Below, one piece after another: positions 42,343-51,763 of a stretch of DNA of 64,000 bases. Position 1 is the stretch's first letter. Every line of letters starts with the position of its first letter. The notes under the pieces are model-generated. The model did no database searches, had not been told where the DNA came from, and saw only the letters and a program-made list of their open reading frames with translations. Source of the DNA: Pseudomonas sp. BN102 (GTDB taxonomy: Bacteria; Pseudomonadota; Gammaproteobacteria; Pseudomonadales; Pseudomonadaceae); NCBI RefSeq assembly GCF_029871245.1, contig NZ_SSON01000040.1, positions 48,999-112,998 on the forward strand. The letters run 5' to 3'. Position numbers and translations under genes: made by a program.

Positions 42343-42984
42343 TTATTGAATGAAATCGGGTTGCTGGCCCGGCGCGGCCAGCTGGAAGGCGGTCTGCGCC
42401 TGGCAGTGCCGGTACACGGCAAGTACCAGCGGGAAACCGCTGAGTTCGCAGCCTACGCGCTCGGCGTTCGCCACCTGGGGCACCAGGCAGCAGTCGGCCA
42501 GCGTCGGCGCGTCGCCAAAGCAGAAAGGCCCGCAACCATGGCGGCGAAGCAGTTCCTCGACCGCCGCCAGACCCTGCTGGACCCAGTGCGCATACCAGGC
42601 GTTCTTCTGCTCGGCGCTCGCGCCAAGGGTCTGCTGCAGGTAGCCAAGCACGCGCAAGTTGTTGATCGGGTGGATGTCACAGGCGATCAGGTTGGCCACT
42701 TCCAGCACTCGGGCACGCTGCAGCGGCTCGCGGGGAATCAGCGGTACCTCGGGATGGCGTGCATCGAGGTAGTCGATGATGGCCAACGACTGGGTCAGCG
42801 TGGCGCCGTCGTCGTCCACCAGTACCGGCACCCCGCCCACCGGGCTCAGCTCCCGGTGCTGGGCGCTGCGCTGCTCACCGGCGCGCAAGTTGACGCCGTG
42901 GTAGTCCGCCACCAGCCCCTTGAGGGCCAGGGCGATGCGCACACGGTAGGAGGTGGAGCTGTTGAAGAAACTGTAGAGCTGCAT
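42343..42984 (-). CDS. Maleylpyruvate isomerase (zeta-class GST-like)
   Basis: 213 residues. Thioredoxin-like N-terminal domain with the zeta-class active site SSTSYRVRIALALKGL (residues 9-24) and glutathione contacts in SPVGGVPVLVDDDGATLTQSLAIIDYLD; a helical domain with CDIHPINNLRVLGYL follows. Zeta GSTs of this type use glutathione to convert maleylpyruvate to fumarylpyruvate. Neighbours are the hydroxylase, an aromatic acid transporter and fumarylpyruvate hydrolase. A maleylacetoacetate isomerase would look the same but does not fit the context. Confidence 0.87.
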   Translation of the reverse strand: MQLYSFFNSSTSYRVRIALALKGLVADYHGVNLRAGEQRSAQHRELSPVGGVPVLVDDDGATLTQSLAIIDYLDARHPEVPLIPREPLQRARVLEVANLIACDIHPINNLRVLGYLQQTLGASAEQKNAWYAHWVQQGLAAVEELLRRHGCGPFCFGDAPTLADCCLVPQVANAERVGCELSGFPLVLAVYRHCQAQTAFQLAAPGQQPDFIQ

Positions 42985-43003
42985 GGCGGTGGTTCCACTG
43001 AGT

Positions 43004-44368
43004 TCAGAGAAGGGCTGGGGACGCGGCGCGCGCCGTGGCTGTCGCCCGTGCCCCCTTGAGGAAGATGGCAGAGGCGGCCAGTGCAGCGGGCAGCATCAGC
43101 ACCGTGAAGATGCTGCTGAAGTCCAGGCCCAGTCCGAGCATGAAGCCGCCGCCGAGGGTTCCGCAGACCGAACCGATGCGCCCCACGCCGTGGGCCCAAC
43201 CCACCCCGGTGGCGCGGCTGGCCGTGGGGTAGAAGGACGCGGCCAGGGCGTTGGCGCCCACCTGCGAGCCGCTGATGCAGAAACCCATGCCGGCGACGCA
43301 CAGGGTCAACAGGCCGTAGTGGGTGTGGTACTGACCGATAGCGAAAAGGCAGACGGCGCCCAGCAGGTACGCCGCCACCAGTACGCGGTGCGGCTCGAAG
43401 CGGTCCATGGCGGCACCCAGGCATATGGCGCCGGCAGTCCCACCGATCTGGAACATGGCGCTGATCATGGCCGCCTGGCTGAGGGTAAGGCCGGTGTCCT
43501 TGATCAGCAGCGGCAACCAGTTGGTCATCATGTAGATGATCATCAGGCTCATGAAGAAGGTGACCCAGAGCATCAGCGTGCCGACGCGCAGGGGGCGGCT
43601 GAGGATCAGCCGGATCGGCGAGGCAGCGCCCTGCCCCCCTTCCCCCTGCTGGATGCTGAAGCTTCCATCCCAGCTCGCCGGCAGCGGGCCGATGCGGCGC
43701 AGAATGCCGGCCACACGAGCGCTGTCGGCGCCGCGTTGTACCAGGAAGCGCGCCGACTCCGGAAGCAGCCACAGTAGCAGGGGTAGCAGCGCCAGGGGCA
43801 GCACACCGCCAAGTGCCAGCACGCTGCGCCAGCCGAAGGCCGGTACCAGGTGCGCTGCCACCACGCCGCCCAGGGCCGAACCCAGCGTGAAGCCGCAGAA
43901 CATGCTGGTGACCATCAGCGAACGCCGCCGCTGCGGGCAGTACTCGGAAGTCAGCGTAATCGCGTTGGGCATGGCACCGCCGAGGCCGAGGCCCGTGAGC
44001 AGGCGCAGCAGGGCAAGCATCTCGACATTGGGGGCGAAGGCGGCCAGAAGGCTGAAGCCACCGAAGCAGGCCACTGACAGCATCAGGACACGCTTGCGGC
44101 CGAAGCGATCGGCCAGGGGGCCAGCGATAAAGGCACCGAGCATCAGCCCGACCAGGGCGGCGCCGAGCACTGGGCTGAGGGCGCTGGCGCCAAGCTGCCA
44201 TTCCTCGCGCAGCGCCGGGGCGATGAATCCGATGGCGGCGGTATCCAGGCCGTCGACGGCGGTGACCAGGAAACACAGGATCAGGACCAGCCACTGGAAC
44301 GGGGCGACGGCCTGTCCGTCGATGAAGTCCTGTACATCCACGCTGTTGTTCTTGTGTGTGGAAGACAT
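43004..44368 (-). CDS. MFS aromatic acid:H+ symporter (AAHS family), probable 3-hydroxybenzoate carrier
   Basis: 454 residues with twelve helices. Helix 1 has CFLVTAVDGLDTAAIGFIAPAL (DGxD signature), and GAFIAGPLADRFGRKRVLML and RLLTGLGLGGAMPNAITLTSEYCPQRRR follow. It is related to the MFS gene in the salicylate module but clearly distinct. Placed inside the gentisate operon it should import 3-hydroxybenzoate or gentisate (MhbT/GenK type). Confidence 0.9.
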   Translation of the reverse strand: MSSTHKNNSVDVQDFIDGQAVAPFQWLVLILCFLVTAVDGLDTAAIGFIAPALREEWQLGASALSPVLGAALVGLMLGAFIAGPLADRFGRKRVLMLSVACFGGFSLLAAFAPNVEMLALLRLLTGLGLGGAMPNAITLTSEYCPQRRRSLMVTSMFCGFTLGSALGGVVAAHLVPAFGWRSVLALGGVLPLALLPLLLWLLPESARFLVQRGADSARVAGILRRIGPLPASWDGSFSIQQGEGGQGAASPIRLILSRPLRVGTLMLWVTFFMSLMIIYMMTNWLPLLIKDTGLTLSQAAMISAMFQIGGTAGAICLGAAMDRFEPHRVLVAAYLLGAVCLFAIGQYHTHYGLLTLCVAGMGFCISGSQVGANALAASFYPTASRATGVGWAHGVGRIGSVCGTLGGGFMLGLGLDFSSIFTVLMLPAALAASAIFLKGARATATARAASPALL

Positions 44369-44450
44369 GCGGGAACCCTCCGGGCCGGCGCGAGTGCGGC
44401 GGCCGGTTTGTCGGTATGGGGAAGCGGGCCGGGGTGCCGGCCCACGGAGG

Positions 44451-45149
44451 TCAGATCACGCGGGCATGGATCTCGCCGAGACCGTCCACGCCGCCGGTCA
44501 TCAGCTCGCCGGCCACCACTGGGCCGACCCCTTCAGGCGTGCCGGTCATGATCAGGTCGCCTGGCTGCAACTCGAAGAAGCGCGAGAGGTAGGCGATGGT
44601 TTCCGGCACCGACCAGATCAGCTTGTCGATGTCGCTGCGTTGCCTGTCGGCGCCATCGACCTGCAACCAGATACCAGCACTGGTCGGATGGCCGACGGTG
44701 CTGACCGGCTGCAGCGGCGCGATGGGCGCGGAAGCGTCGAAGGCCTTGCCGATTTCCCAGGGGCGACCCATTTCGCGCATCGTCATCTGCAGGTCGCGGC
44801 GGGTCATGTCCAGGCCCACGGCATAGCCCCAGACGTGCTCATTGGCACGCTCCTCGGGAATGTCGCGGCCGCCCTTGCCGATGGCCACGACCAGTTCGAT
44901 CTCGTAGTGGTAGTTGCGGGTCTCGGCCGGGTACGGCAGCTCCAGGGTCTGGCCGTCGGCCACCGGCACCACGGCGTCGGCCGGCTTGCAGAAGAAGAAT
45001 GGCGGCTCGCGGTCCGGATCGAAGCCCATTTCGCGGGCATGGGCGGCGTAGTTGCGGCCCACGCAGTAAACACGGCGGACCGGGAATCGCGCGTCGCTAC
45101 CGGCTATCGGCAGGCTGGTCGGCGCTTGCGGCGGGAATACGTAGGTCAT
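44451..45149 (-). CDS. Fumarylpyruvate hydrolase (FAH family)
   Basis: 232 residues. FAH fold with YCVGRNYAAHAREMG (residues 27-41), metal ligands in NYHYEIELVVAIGKGG (ExE pattern) and the later GLDMTRRDLQ, and the TGTPEGVGPVVAGE ending. It cleaves fumarylpyruvate into fumarate and pyruvate, finishing the gentisate pathway. It lies between gentisate dioxygenase and the transporter. Confidence 0.9.
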   Translation of the reverse strand: MTYVFPPQAPTSLPIAGSDARFPVRRVYCVGRNYAAHAREMGFDPDREPPFFFCKPADAVVPVADGQTLELPYPAETRNYHYEIELVVAIGKGGRDIPEERANEHVWGYAVGLDMTRRDLQMTMREMGRPWEIGKAFDASAPIAPLQPVSTVGHPTSAGIWLQVDGADRQRSDIDKLIWSVPETIAYLSRFFELQPGDLIMTGTPEGVGPVVAGELMTGGVDGLGEIHARVI

Positions 45150-45167
45150 GGCAGTCGGTTCCTCGGT

Positions 45168-46223
45168 TCAATGGGTTTCGCGGGCTTCGCGCAGGAGCCC
45201 CAGGGCTTCCTGGATCGGGCGGTCGGAGTAGCTGAACAGCACGCAGTCCTCATCGGCATGCAGACTCACCGGCGCCCAGCTGGGCACGACGAAGATGTCC
45301 TTGGCGCCGAAGAGAAAGGTCTGCCCGGCGATCAGCGCTCGGCCGCTGCCCTCCACCACCGAGAACACGGTGGCGTCGGTGCTGCGCCAGGTCTTGCCGG
45401 AAAATCCGCGTGGCAGCAGTTGCATGCAGGTGCCGATGGTGGGCATGGCCCAGCCGCCAGTGGCCGGGTTCACGTAGCGCAACTTCACGCCGTCCCACTC
45501 GTCCAGCTCACCCTGGCGCAAGAGGGTGTCCAGCGCCTCGCGGGTACGGGCGTAGGGGTAGTTGAAGATCGGTGACGTGGCACCGCGTACCTCATGGCGC
45601 AGCGGCAGCAGGTTGGCGCCGTAGCGCGCATTGCTGTTGCCTTCGGGCCGGGTGACGGGCTGCACCGCTTCCGGATAGTTCTCCGCAAAGCCGGCACCGA
45701 AGAAGCGCACGGTAGGAATGTCCAGGCCGTCGAGCCAGATGACCGGCTCGCCACCCTCGGCTTCGCTCGGGTTGCCGTGGTCATGCCAGGTCCAGGACGG
45801 CGTGATGATGAAGTCGCCCGGTTCCATGGTGGTGCGCTCGCCGTCCACCGCGGTGTAAGCGCCTCGCCCTTCCACCACGAAGCGCAGGGCCGACTGGGTA
45901 TGGCGATGGCTGGGGGCGATCTCACCGGGAAGGATCAGCTGCAGGCCGGCGTAGAGGCTCGGGGTGATGGATGCCTGGCCACGGATCCCAGGGTTCTCCA
46001 GTACCAGCACGCGGCGTACCGCCTCTTCCGCGCTGATCAGTTGGCCGGCTTCCATCAGGTAGGGGCGCAACTCGCTGAAGCGCCACAAGGCGGGCACGCA
46101 GTCGCTTACGGGTTGGCGGGGAACCAGGTTGTGCAATTGCTCCCAGAGCGGAAACAGCGCCTGGGTATCGATGCGCTGGTAGAACTCGGCGCGCGCATTA
46201 CCGATGTTTTCGTTGTTATTCAT
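45168..46223 (-). CDS. Gentisate 1,2-dioxygenase
   Basis: 351 residues from ATG 46223. Bicupin Fe(II) enzyme: [16 protein letters not shown] start ([24 protein letters not shown]), the N-terminal cupin iron site in [40 protein letters not shown] with the third histidine, and a second cupin near the C-terminus. It opens the ring of gentisate to maleylpyruvate with O2. It is the first gene of the run, 155 bases from the divergent LysR gene, which is its probable regulator. Confidence 0.93.
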   Translation of the reverse strand: MNNNENIGNARAEFYQRIDTQALFPLWEQLHNLVPRQPVSDCVPALWRFSELRPYLMEAGQLISAEEAVRRVLVLENPGIRGQASITPSLYAGLQLILPGEIAPSHRHTQSALRFVVEGRGAYTAVDGERTTMEPGDFIITPSWTWHDHGNPSEAEGGEPVIWLDGLDIPTVRFFGAGFAENYPEAVQPVTRPEGNSNARYGANLLPLRHEVRGATSPIFNYPYARTREALDTLLRQGELDEWDGVKLRYVNPATGGWAMPTIGTCMQLLPRGFSGKTWRSTDATVFSVVEGSGRALIAGQTFLFGAKDIFVVPSWAPVSLHADEDCVLFSYSDRPIQEALGLLREARETH

Positions 46224-46377
46224 CGCTTCACCTATGACGGGCTGTGAAGTGGCTGGCAGGGCACGTTTGCTCGGGCAGCGGCCCCCGTCGTTGGAGCGAT
46301 TAAACTCCCGCAAGGCATACACTAAAAATGATATTTTCAGATAGAGTCATACCCTAAAACGTATGGGAGATCCCGCC

Positions 46378-47310
46378 ATGCATTGGACCCGTCGCCTGCG
46401 CCCGCGCCACCTGCAGCTCCTGGTGAACCTGGCCGAGACCGGCAGCCTGAGCGATACCGCGCGCCAGGCGTTCACCACCCAGCCGGGCCTGTCGAAATGG
46501 CTCAAGGAGCTGGAAGAAGACGCCGGAGCGGTATTGTTCGAACGCCACGCCCGGGGCCTGCGGCCTACCCCCGAGGGCACCCTGCTGGTGGGGCACGCGC
46601 GTCGCATCCTCAGCGAGATGGAGCGGGCGCAGAGCAACCTGGAGGCCCTGCGCGAGGGCAATACGCCCAACGTCGCCATCGGCACCTCCCCCGCCTCCGC
46701 CCCCAGCCTGGTACCCGACGCCATCCTCTATTTCCTCAAGCGCCATCCGAAGGCGCAGGTCTCGCTGCAGGAAAACACCATGAATGTGCTGCTGGAGCGC
46801 CTGGAACTGGGGCAACTGGATGTGGTGGTCGGACGGGTCGACAACTACCAGCCGAGCGCGAGCCTCAATAGCGAAATGCTGTTCCGCGAACCCATGCAGG
46901 TGGTAGCGCGGCCGGGGCATCCACTGCTGCAACGCAAGGCCCTGCGCTGGCCGGATCTCTACCAGTACGACTGGCTGCTCTGGCCACAGGGAACGCCGAT
47001 CCGCACCCGCCTGGACACGGCCCTGAGCAATGCGGGCCTCAAGCCCCTGCCGTGTCGGGTGGAGTCTTCATCGCTGATGGCCAACCTCTGGCTGATGCAG
47101 AACAGCGACATGCTCTCGGTGGCCTCAGGTCGCGTCGCCGAACACTTTCACGGCCGCGGCCTGCTGCGCCGCCTGGACTTCGAGCTGGAGGCCGAAGGCT
47201 CTATCGGTATGTGCTGGCGCGACGAGGATCACCCGGAAAGCGCCGTGCTGGATTTGCTGGACAGCCTGAGGGAGGCTGCACGTAGCCCGATTCGGCGAGC
47301 GGATGCGTGA
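46378..47310 (+). CDS. LysR-family regulator of the gentisate cluster
   Basis: 310 residues from ATG 46378, chosen because GGAG lies at a normal distance upstream; an ATG at 46363 overlaps that site. Helix-turn-helix: GSLSDTARQAFTTQPGLSKWLKELEEDAG. The effector domain has TSPASAPSLVPDAILYFLKRHPKAQVSL and LELGQLDVVVGRV. It is divergent from gentisate dioxygenase, with an AT-rich patch (46310-46355) between, so it very likely controls the 3-hydroxybenzoate operon. Inducer not known. Confidence 0.9.
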   Translation: MHWTRRLRPRHLQLLVNLAETGSLSDTARQAFTTQPGLSKWLKELEEDAGAVLFERHARGLRPTPEGTLLVGHARRILSEMERAQSNLEALREGNTPNVAIGTSPASAPSLVPDAILYFLKRHPKAQVSLQENTMNVLLERLELGQLDVVVGRVDNYQPSASLNSEMLFREPMQVVARPGHPLLQRKALRWPDLYQYDWLLWPQGTPIRTRLDTALSNAGLKPLPCRVESSSLMANLWLMQNSDMLSVASGRVAEHFHGRGLLRRLDFELEAEGSIGMCWRDEDHPESAVLDLLDSLREAARSPIRRADA

Positions 47311-47744
47311 GCTGCGCGGGTATCGATCAACTCCAGGTTCGCCACCCCGAGCCCCGGATGAGTGCTCGAAAGTCCCTCTGACCTTGGACTCGCGCCACAT
47401 CGCCGTCCCCGTTGGCCCCGAAGATGGGGTTATCTCATCCAGGATTGGGCCTCAATGCCCACTTGCGTATTTCCATGATGCTTTGCATCGACTCGTTTCG
47501 AAGTGAATTCACCAGCTTTGCTGGAGCGGAAGAAACGCTCGGCACTGCGCTTAGCCCGCCGCTCCCAGCCAGCCGACGCGGCCGCTGTCATTCGCACGTC
47601 CCGGCGCCTCCTCACTGGCCGTTTCAGGCGCGTCCCTTGCATCGGTCGCAGCAGCGCCTTCAGGGTTTCAGGTAGTCCAGGCGTGGGGAGGCGATGGCGG
47701 TAACCCGACATCGAAGTAGGACATTCGCAACAAAGGGCAAAACC
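47311..47744. other. Gene-poor stretch, nothing recognised
   Basis: About 430 bases between the LysR gene and a small ORF. Short frames on both strands lack ribosome sites, and I recognise no protein, RNA gene or repeat. It may be a decayed region. Confidence 0.5.
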
Positions 47745-47987
47745 ATGGATAGAGCAACCTTGGTCCTGCTGGATGAACTGTTCGAACGAGCTGCCGCAGA
47801 GTTGCAAGCCAATGGCCTTGCGAGAGAGAGCATCAGGCTCGCGAAGCCTACCCCTGAGCGGATTCGCCTTGCGGGGGAGTTGCTGGTGGAGCGGGCCGCG
47901 GACAGGTTCCCGACACTTGATCCTTACGTCTCATCAAGTGCCGATGGAACCATCACCCTGGTGTTGGATAGCCAGAGAGCGAGGTGA
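47745..47987 (+). CDS. Small hypothetical protein
   Basis: 80 residues from ATG 47745 with AAAGGG upstream. The sequence is charged and helical (LLDELFERAAAELQANGLARESIRLA), ending in a short hydrophobic stretch (GTITLVLDS). It has ordinary coding composition but no motif I recognise and no signal peptide. It stands alone in a gene-poor region, so function is unknown and even its reality is moderately uncertain. Confidence 0.5.
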   Translation: MDRATLVLLDELFERAAAELQANGLARESIRLAKPTPERIRLAGELLVERAADRFPTLDPYVSSSADGTITLVLDSQRAR

Positions 47988-48188
47988 TCACTGAGCCCCT
48001 ATGGCGCTCCGTGTATCGATGCGTTCTGCGGGTGCCTCCGGGTGGCGGATCTGCCAGACCAGGCGTGTCGATTTCGGCCGATTCTGTTGAAAAACTCGAA
48101 TCCGAGCCACGCCGTCCTATGACTACGTCGACGCCGGCCTCATCCACTGGCCCTGATCGATCTGTTCAATCAGACGAGCTGAATCAGG
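47988..48188. other. Gene-poor stretch
   Basis: Two hundred bases between the small hypothetical gene and the VOC remnant with no supported feature. Confidence 0.4.
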
Positions 48189-48380
48189 TCAGTCGATGGA
48201 GCCATGAAGAGCCCAGATGTATCCGAAAGGATCAACAAGGATGCCAAGCTCCATTCCGTCTTCGGATTGATGCGTGAGTTGGTCACGTAACCTTTGAGAT
48301 GCCCCTAGCTGTATCGCCCGATTCATGACGCCACAGAGGTCGTCGACCATCTCGATCTGGACGAGCATGAAGCCGCCCAT
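48189..48380 (-). pseudogene. VOC/glyoxalase-family C-terminal remnant
   Basis: The minus strand encodes about 60 residues with DDLCGVMNRAIQLGASQRLRDQLTHQSEDGMELGILVDPFGYIWALHGSID. This matches the end of PhnB-like VOC proteins (xDPFGxxWxLxxxxxD). The preceding N-terminal half is not in this frame, and upstream bases contain stops in the other frames. A decayed gene is more likely than a 63-residue protein. Confidence 0.55.
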
Positions 48381-48588
48381 GGGTAGCTCGGCACCGGAGC
48401 GCTAGGTTGAAGCCCAGCCTGGGGACCGGAAGTCGTACGGCGCGCCACCAATTCCTGTGAGCCCCGAGCGGAGCTTCAGGTCGCGTAGACCGGCTGGCGA
48501 GGGCCATTCCCGGAACCATGAAAAACATACTTGCATCCAGGCATTCGGCAATTGCTCCAGCCGCGAGCCAAGGACTAAACTCCGCAGC

Positions 48589-48933
48589 ATGCAACGCCGC
48601 ATTCGGTTTCTCCTCATCCTTCTGATCAGCCTTGCGCTACCCCTGAGCGGGATGGCGGGCATCGAGGCGCCGACCGAACCCTGCCCCATGCAAGCTGCTG
48701 GCATGAGCCAGATGGCGGACATGGATCACGACTGCTGCGATGACATGGGCAAGATGGGAGAGCATGGCAAGAAGGCCTGCAAAACCGGTCAGGAATGCAA
48801 GACCAGCACCATGCTCCAGGTTTCAATCGTGAAGCCGCCGGCCCCCTGGGCCGGACCTGTTCCGGCCGACACCTATCCCGGCATCTTCCCCGACCTTTCC
48901 CCTGACGATCTCTGGCGACCTCCCACCGCCTGA
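48589..48933 (+). CDS. Exported Met/Cys/His-rich small protein, probable metal chaperone of the Cus cluster
   Basis: 114 residues from ATG 48589. A signal peptide (MQRRIRFLLILLISLALPLSGMAG) precedes a short mature protein with PCPMQAAGMSQMADMDHDCCDDMGKMGEHGKKACKTGQECK: six methionines, four cysteines and two histidines within about 45 residues. A Pro-rich tail follows. Such proteins commonly precede copper/silver RND genes and are thought to bind copper in the periplasm. The cusC-like gene starts 90 bases downstream on the same strand. No named family recognised with certainty. Confidence 0.7.
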   Translation: MQRRIRFLLILLISLALPLSGMAGIEAPTEPCPMQAAGMSQMADMDHDCCDDMGKMGEHGKKACKTGQECKTSTMLQVSIVKPPAPWAGPVPADTYPGIFPDLSPDDLWRPPTA

Positions 48934-49022
48934 TTCCTCTCCCTACCTGAACTCCCACCTGCGTCGCTTGCGGCTGCGGGAGGGTATGCGCCTATGCGCT
49001 GGTAATTCAGAGGAATCGTCTG

Positions 49023-50279
49023 ATGACTTCCGTCAGTCTTTGCTTCGGGTGGCCCATTCCTGCCGCCCTGGCAATGATGCTGTTCGCCTTGCCGAGCCAG
49101 GCTGCATCGCTATCGCTGGACGATGCCTTGCAGCTGGCCGAACGAAATGCGCCCTCCCTGACGGCACAAGCGGCCAAGCTGGATGCGGCGAAAAGTGCTG
49201 CGATACCGGCCGGCGAGCTGCCGGATCCGAAACTGGCCCTGGGCCTGCAGAACGTGCCCATCGAGGGCGACGACCGCTGGAGCCTGGATCGCGACTTCAT
49301 GACCATGCAGATGGTCGGCGTGATGCAGGAAATGCCCAATCGCGACAAGCGCAAGGCACGAGTCGAAACGGCCCGGGCGTCGATTGATCGAGCCTCTGCC
49401 GAGGCGGAGGCCGAGCGCGTCAAAGTCCGCCGGGAAACCGCCCTGGCCTGGATCGCGACCTACACCGAGCAACGCAAGCTCGCCCAGTTCGACGAGTTCT
49501 TCAAAGAGAACCGTCTCCTGGCCGAGGCAGTCCGCGCTCGCCTGGCAGGAGGACGAGGCCAGGCTCTGGACGCCGTCGAACCCAGACAAGAAGCGGCCCA
49601 GCTGGCGGAGCAGCAGGACGAACTGACGCTTCAAGTGGCCCAGGCGCGAGCGGCGCTCAAGCGCTGGGTTGGCCAGGAAGCCGCCCTCCCCCTTGCCGGC
49701 GACTTTCCGCACTGGCCCATCGAGGCCTCCAGCTACCTGCACGCCCTGCATCGCCACCCGGAACTTGCGACCTACGAGCCCATGACGCGGGAAGCCGAAG
49801 CCCAGGTGCGCGAGGCCGAAGCCGAGAAGAAGTCGGACTGGAGCTGGGAGGTCGACTACCAACGTCGGGGGCGCGAGTTCGGCGACATGATGACCGTGCA
49901 ACTCACCTTCGACCTGCCGCTCTTCGCCGGCTCTCGCCAGGACCCCAAGATTGCCGCGCGCCGGGCCCAGGTCAATCAACTGGAGGCTGAACGCGAAGCG
50001 CTGGTGCGCGAGCACGCCCAGCAGCTGGAAACGGATCTGGCGGACTATCAGCGCCTGGACCGCGCCGTTACCCGCAGTCAGTCCACCCAGGTCCCCCTGG
50101 CCGAAGAGAAGGTGAGTCTCGCATTGGCCGGTTACCGCGCCGGGAATACCGAGCTGGCCAGCGTCATCGCGGCGCGCCGCGAGCTTGTCCAGGCCAGGCT
50201 CAGGGCACTCGATCTGCAAGGGCTGAAAGCACTCGCCGCTGCCCGCCTCTACTTCACCTACGGGGAGGGCCGCCCATGA
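49023..50279 (+). CDS. cusC: CusC-like outer membrane efflux protein (TolC family)
   Basis: 418 residues. A signal peptide ends near PSQAAS. The mature protein has two TolC repeats with long coiled coils (LSLDDALQLAERNAPSL, then DLPLFAGSRQDPKIAARRAQVNQLEAEREALVREHAQQLETDLADYQRLDRAV) and EVDYQRRG. It is the short TolC class used with heavy-metal RND pumps, giving the outer-membrane channel. The stop overlaps the start of the adaptor gene by four bases. Confidence 0.87.
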   Translation: MTSVSLCFGWPIPAALAMMLFALPSQAASLSLDDALQLAERNAPSLTAQAAKLDAAKSAAIPAGELPDPKLALGLQNVPIEGDDRWSLDRDFMTMQMVGVMQEMPNRDKRKARVETARASIDRASAEAEAERVKVRRETALAWIATYTEQRKLAQFDEFFKENRLLAEAVRARLAGGRGQALDAVEPRQEAAQLAEQQDELTLQVAQARAALKRWVGQEAALPLAGDFPHWPIEASSYLHALHRHPELATYEPMTREAEAQVREAEAEKKSDWSWEVDYQRRGREFGDMMTVQLTFDLPLFAGSRQDPKIAARRAQVNQLEAEREALVREHAQQLETDLADYQRLDRAVTRSQSTQVPLAEEKVSLALAGYRAGNTELASVIAARRELVQARLRALDLQGLKALAAARLYFTYGEGRP

Positions 50280-51763
50280 ACCGTGCAGCGTGGAAACTTC
50301 TGGCGCTGCTGGCACTGGTCCTGCTCGCGGGCGCGGCAGCGGGTTACTGGTTCGCGATGCAAGGCCGTCCGACAAGTGCCTCCATGGCCGTTCGCGGCCA
50401 TCCCGACTCACCGCCGACCGACCGCCAGCCGCTCTATTGGTATGACCCGATGTTCCCCCAGCAGAAGTTCGACAGCCCCGGCAAGTCGCCCTTCATGGAG
50501 ATGCAGCTGGTTCCCAAATATGCCGATGAGCCGGGTGAAAGCACCTCCGTCCGCATCGACCCCGGCGTCCAGCAGAACCTCGGTGTGCGGCTGGCCAGGG
50601 TAACCAGGGGAAAGCTGGAGCGAACCCTGCAGGTGACCGGCGCACTGGCCTTCAATGCGCGCGCGGTCGCCCAGATACAGGCCCGGGCCGGTGGTTTTGT
50701 CGAGCGGACCTATGCGCGCGCTCCTGGTGATCTGGTGGTAGCAGGCGAGCCCCTCGCCGACCTGCTGATCCCCGAATGGGCCGCCGCCCAGGAGGAGTTC
50801 CTGGCCCTGCGCCGCACCGGCTCCCCTGAGCTGGCTGCTGCCGCCCGCCAGCGTTTGCGTTTGCTCGGAATGCCGGCGGAGCTGATCGATCAGGTTGAGC
50901 GCGGTGGCAAGGCCAAACCCGTCATGACACTGACCAGCCCCATCCGCGGCGTGATCCGGGAGCTCGACGTGCGTACGGGCATGACCCTGTCAGCCGGGCA
51001 GACCCTTGCCAGCATCAATGGGGTGGAGCGCATCTGGCTGGACGTGGCCATCCCGGAATCCCAGGCCGGGGCGCTGCAGGTCGGGCAGACAGTCGAAGCC
51101 CGGCTGCCGGCCCTTCCGGGGGAAGTGATCCACGGGGCGCTCGCCAGCGTGCTTCCCGAGGCAGACCCACAAAGCCGTACGTTGCGCATACGCATCGAGC
51201 TGGACAACCCGGACGGCCGTTTGCGCCCGGGCATGACCGCACAGGCGCGGCTGAACCAGCATAGCCGGACGGAAGTTCTGCAGTTGCCCAGCGAAGCCGT
51301 CATCCGCACGGGCAAACGTGCCCTCGTGATGCTCGCCGAAGACAACGGCCGCTTCCGCCCGGTCGAGGTCCAGCTGGGTCAGGAAAGCGATAGCCAGGTG
51401 GAAGTGCTGAATGGATTGGACGCCGGCCAGCAGGTCGTCTCTTCCGGGCAATTCTTGATCGATTCGGAAGCCAGCCTGAAGGGTATCGAAGCCCGCGCCC
51501 TTGCCAAGGCGCCTTCCGCGCCGGAACCGCCCGCCTTGCATGAGGCAGAGGGCAGCATCGTCGAAATCGGCGACCAGCAATTGACCATCTCCCACGGTCC
51601 GTTCAAGACCCTGGGCATGCCCGGCATGAGCATGAGCTTCCCGTTGGCCAGGCCCGAACTGCTCCTTGGACTCAAGGTGGGCGACCGTATCCGTTTCAAG
51701 GTGCGTGAAACCGACGCCGGACTGCAGATCGAGCAGCTGCAGAAGCTGGAGGCCGCGAAATGA
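50276..51763 (+). CDS. cusB: CusB-like RND periplasmic adaptor fused to a CusF-like domain
   Basis: 495 residues. N-terminal membrane anchor/signal (residues 5-28), then a heavy-metal binding segment ([32 protein letters not shown], residues 58-90). The adaptor core has [49 protein letters not shown]. The C-terminus (about residue 420 on) reads [33 protein letters not shown], which is a CusF-type copper-binding domain with Met residues. Fusion to CusF occurs in some pseudomonads. It links cusC to cusA with four-base overlaps on both sides. Confidence 0.9.
   Translation: MNRAAWKLLALLALVLLAGAAAGYWFAMQGRPTSASMAVRGHPDSPPTDRQPLYWYDPMFPQQKFDSPGKSPFMEMQLVPKYADEPGESTSVRIDPGVQQNLGVRLARVTRGKLERTLQVTGALAFNARAVAQIQARAGGFVERTYARAPGDLVVAGEPLADLLIPEWAAAQEEFLALRRTGSPELAAAARQRLRLLGMPAELIDQVERGGKAKPVMTLTSPIRGVIRELDVRTGMTLSAGQTLASINGVERIWLDVAIPESQAGALQVGQTVEARLPALPGEVIHGALASVLPEADPQSRTLRIRIELDNPDGRLRPGMTAQARLNQHSRTEVLQLPSEAVIRTGKRALVMLAEDNGRFRPVEVQLGQESDSQVEVLNGLDAGQQVVSSGQFLIDSEASLKGIEARALAKAPSAPEPPALHEAEGSIVEIGDQQLTISHGPFKTLGMPGMSMSFPLARPELLLGLKVGDRIRFKVRETDAGLQIEQLQKLEAAK

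Noticed and set aside
41056..45575. Very long plus-strand open frames (over 660 codons) across the gentisate cluster
   Set aside because: They lie antisense to well-recognised genes; composition is Gly/His/Gln/Ala/Val-rich as expected of the opposite strand of high-G+C coding DNA, and no domain pattern is seen.
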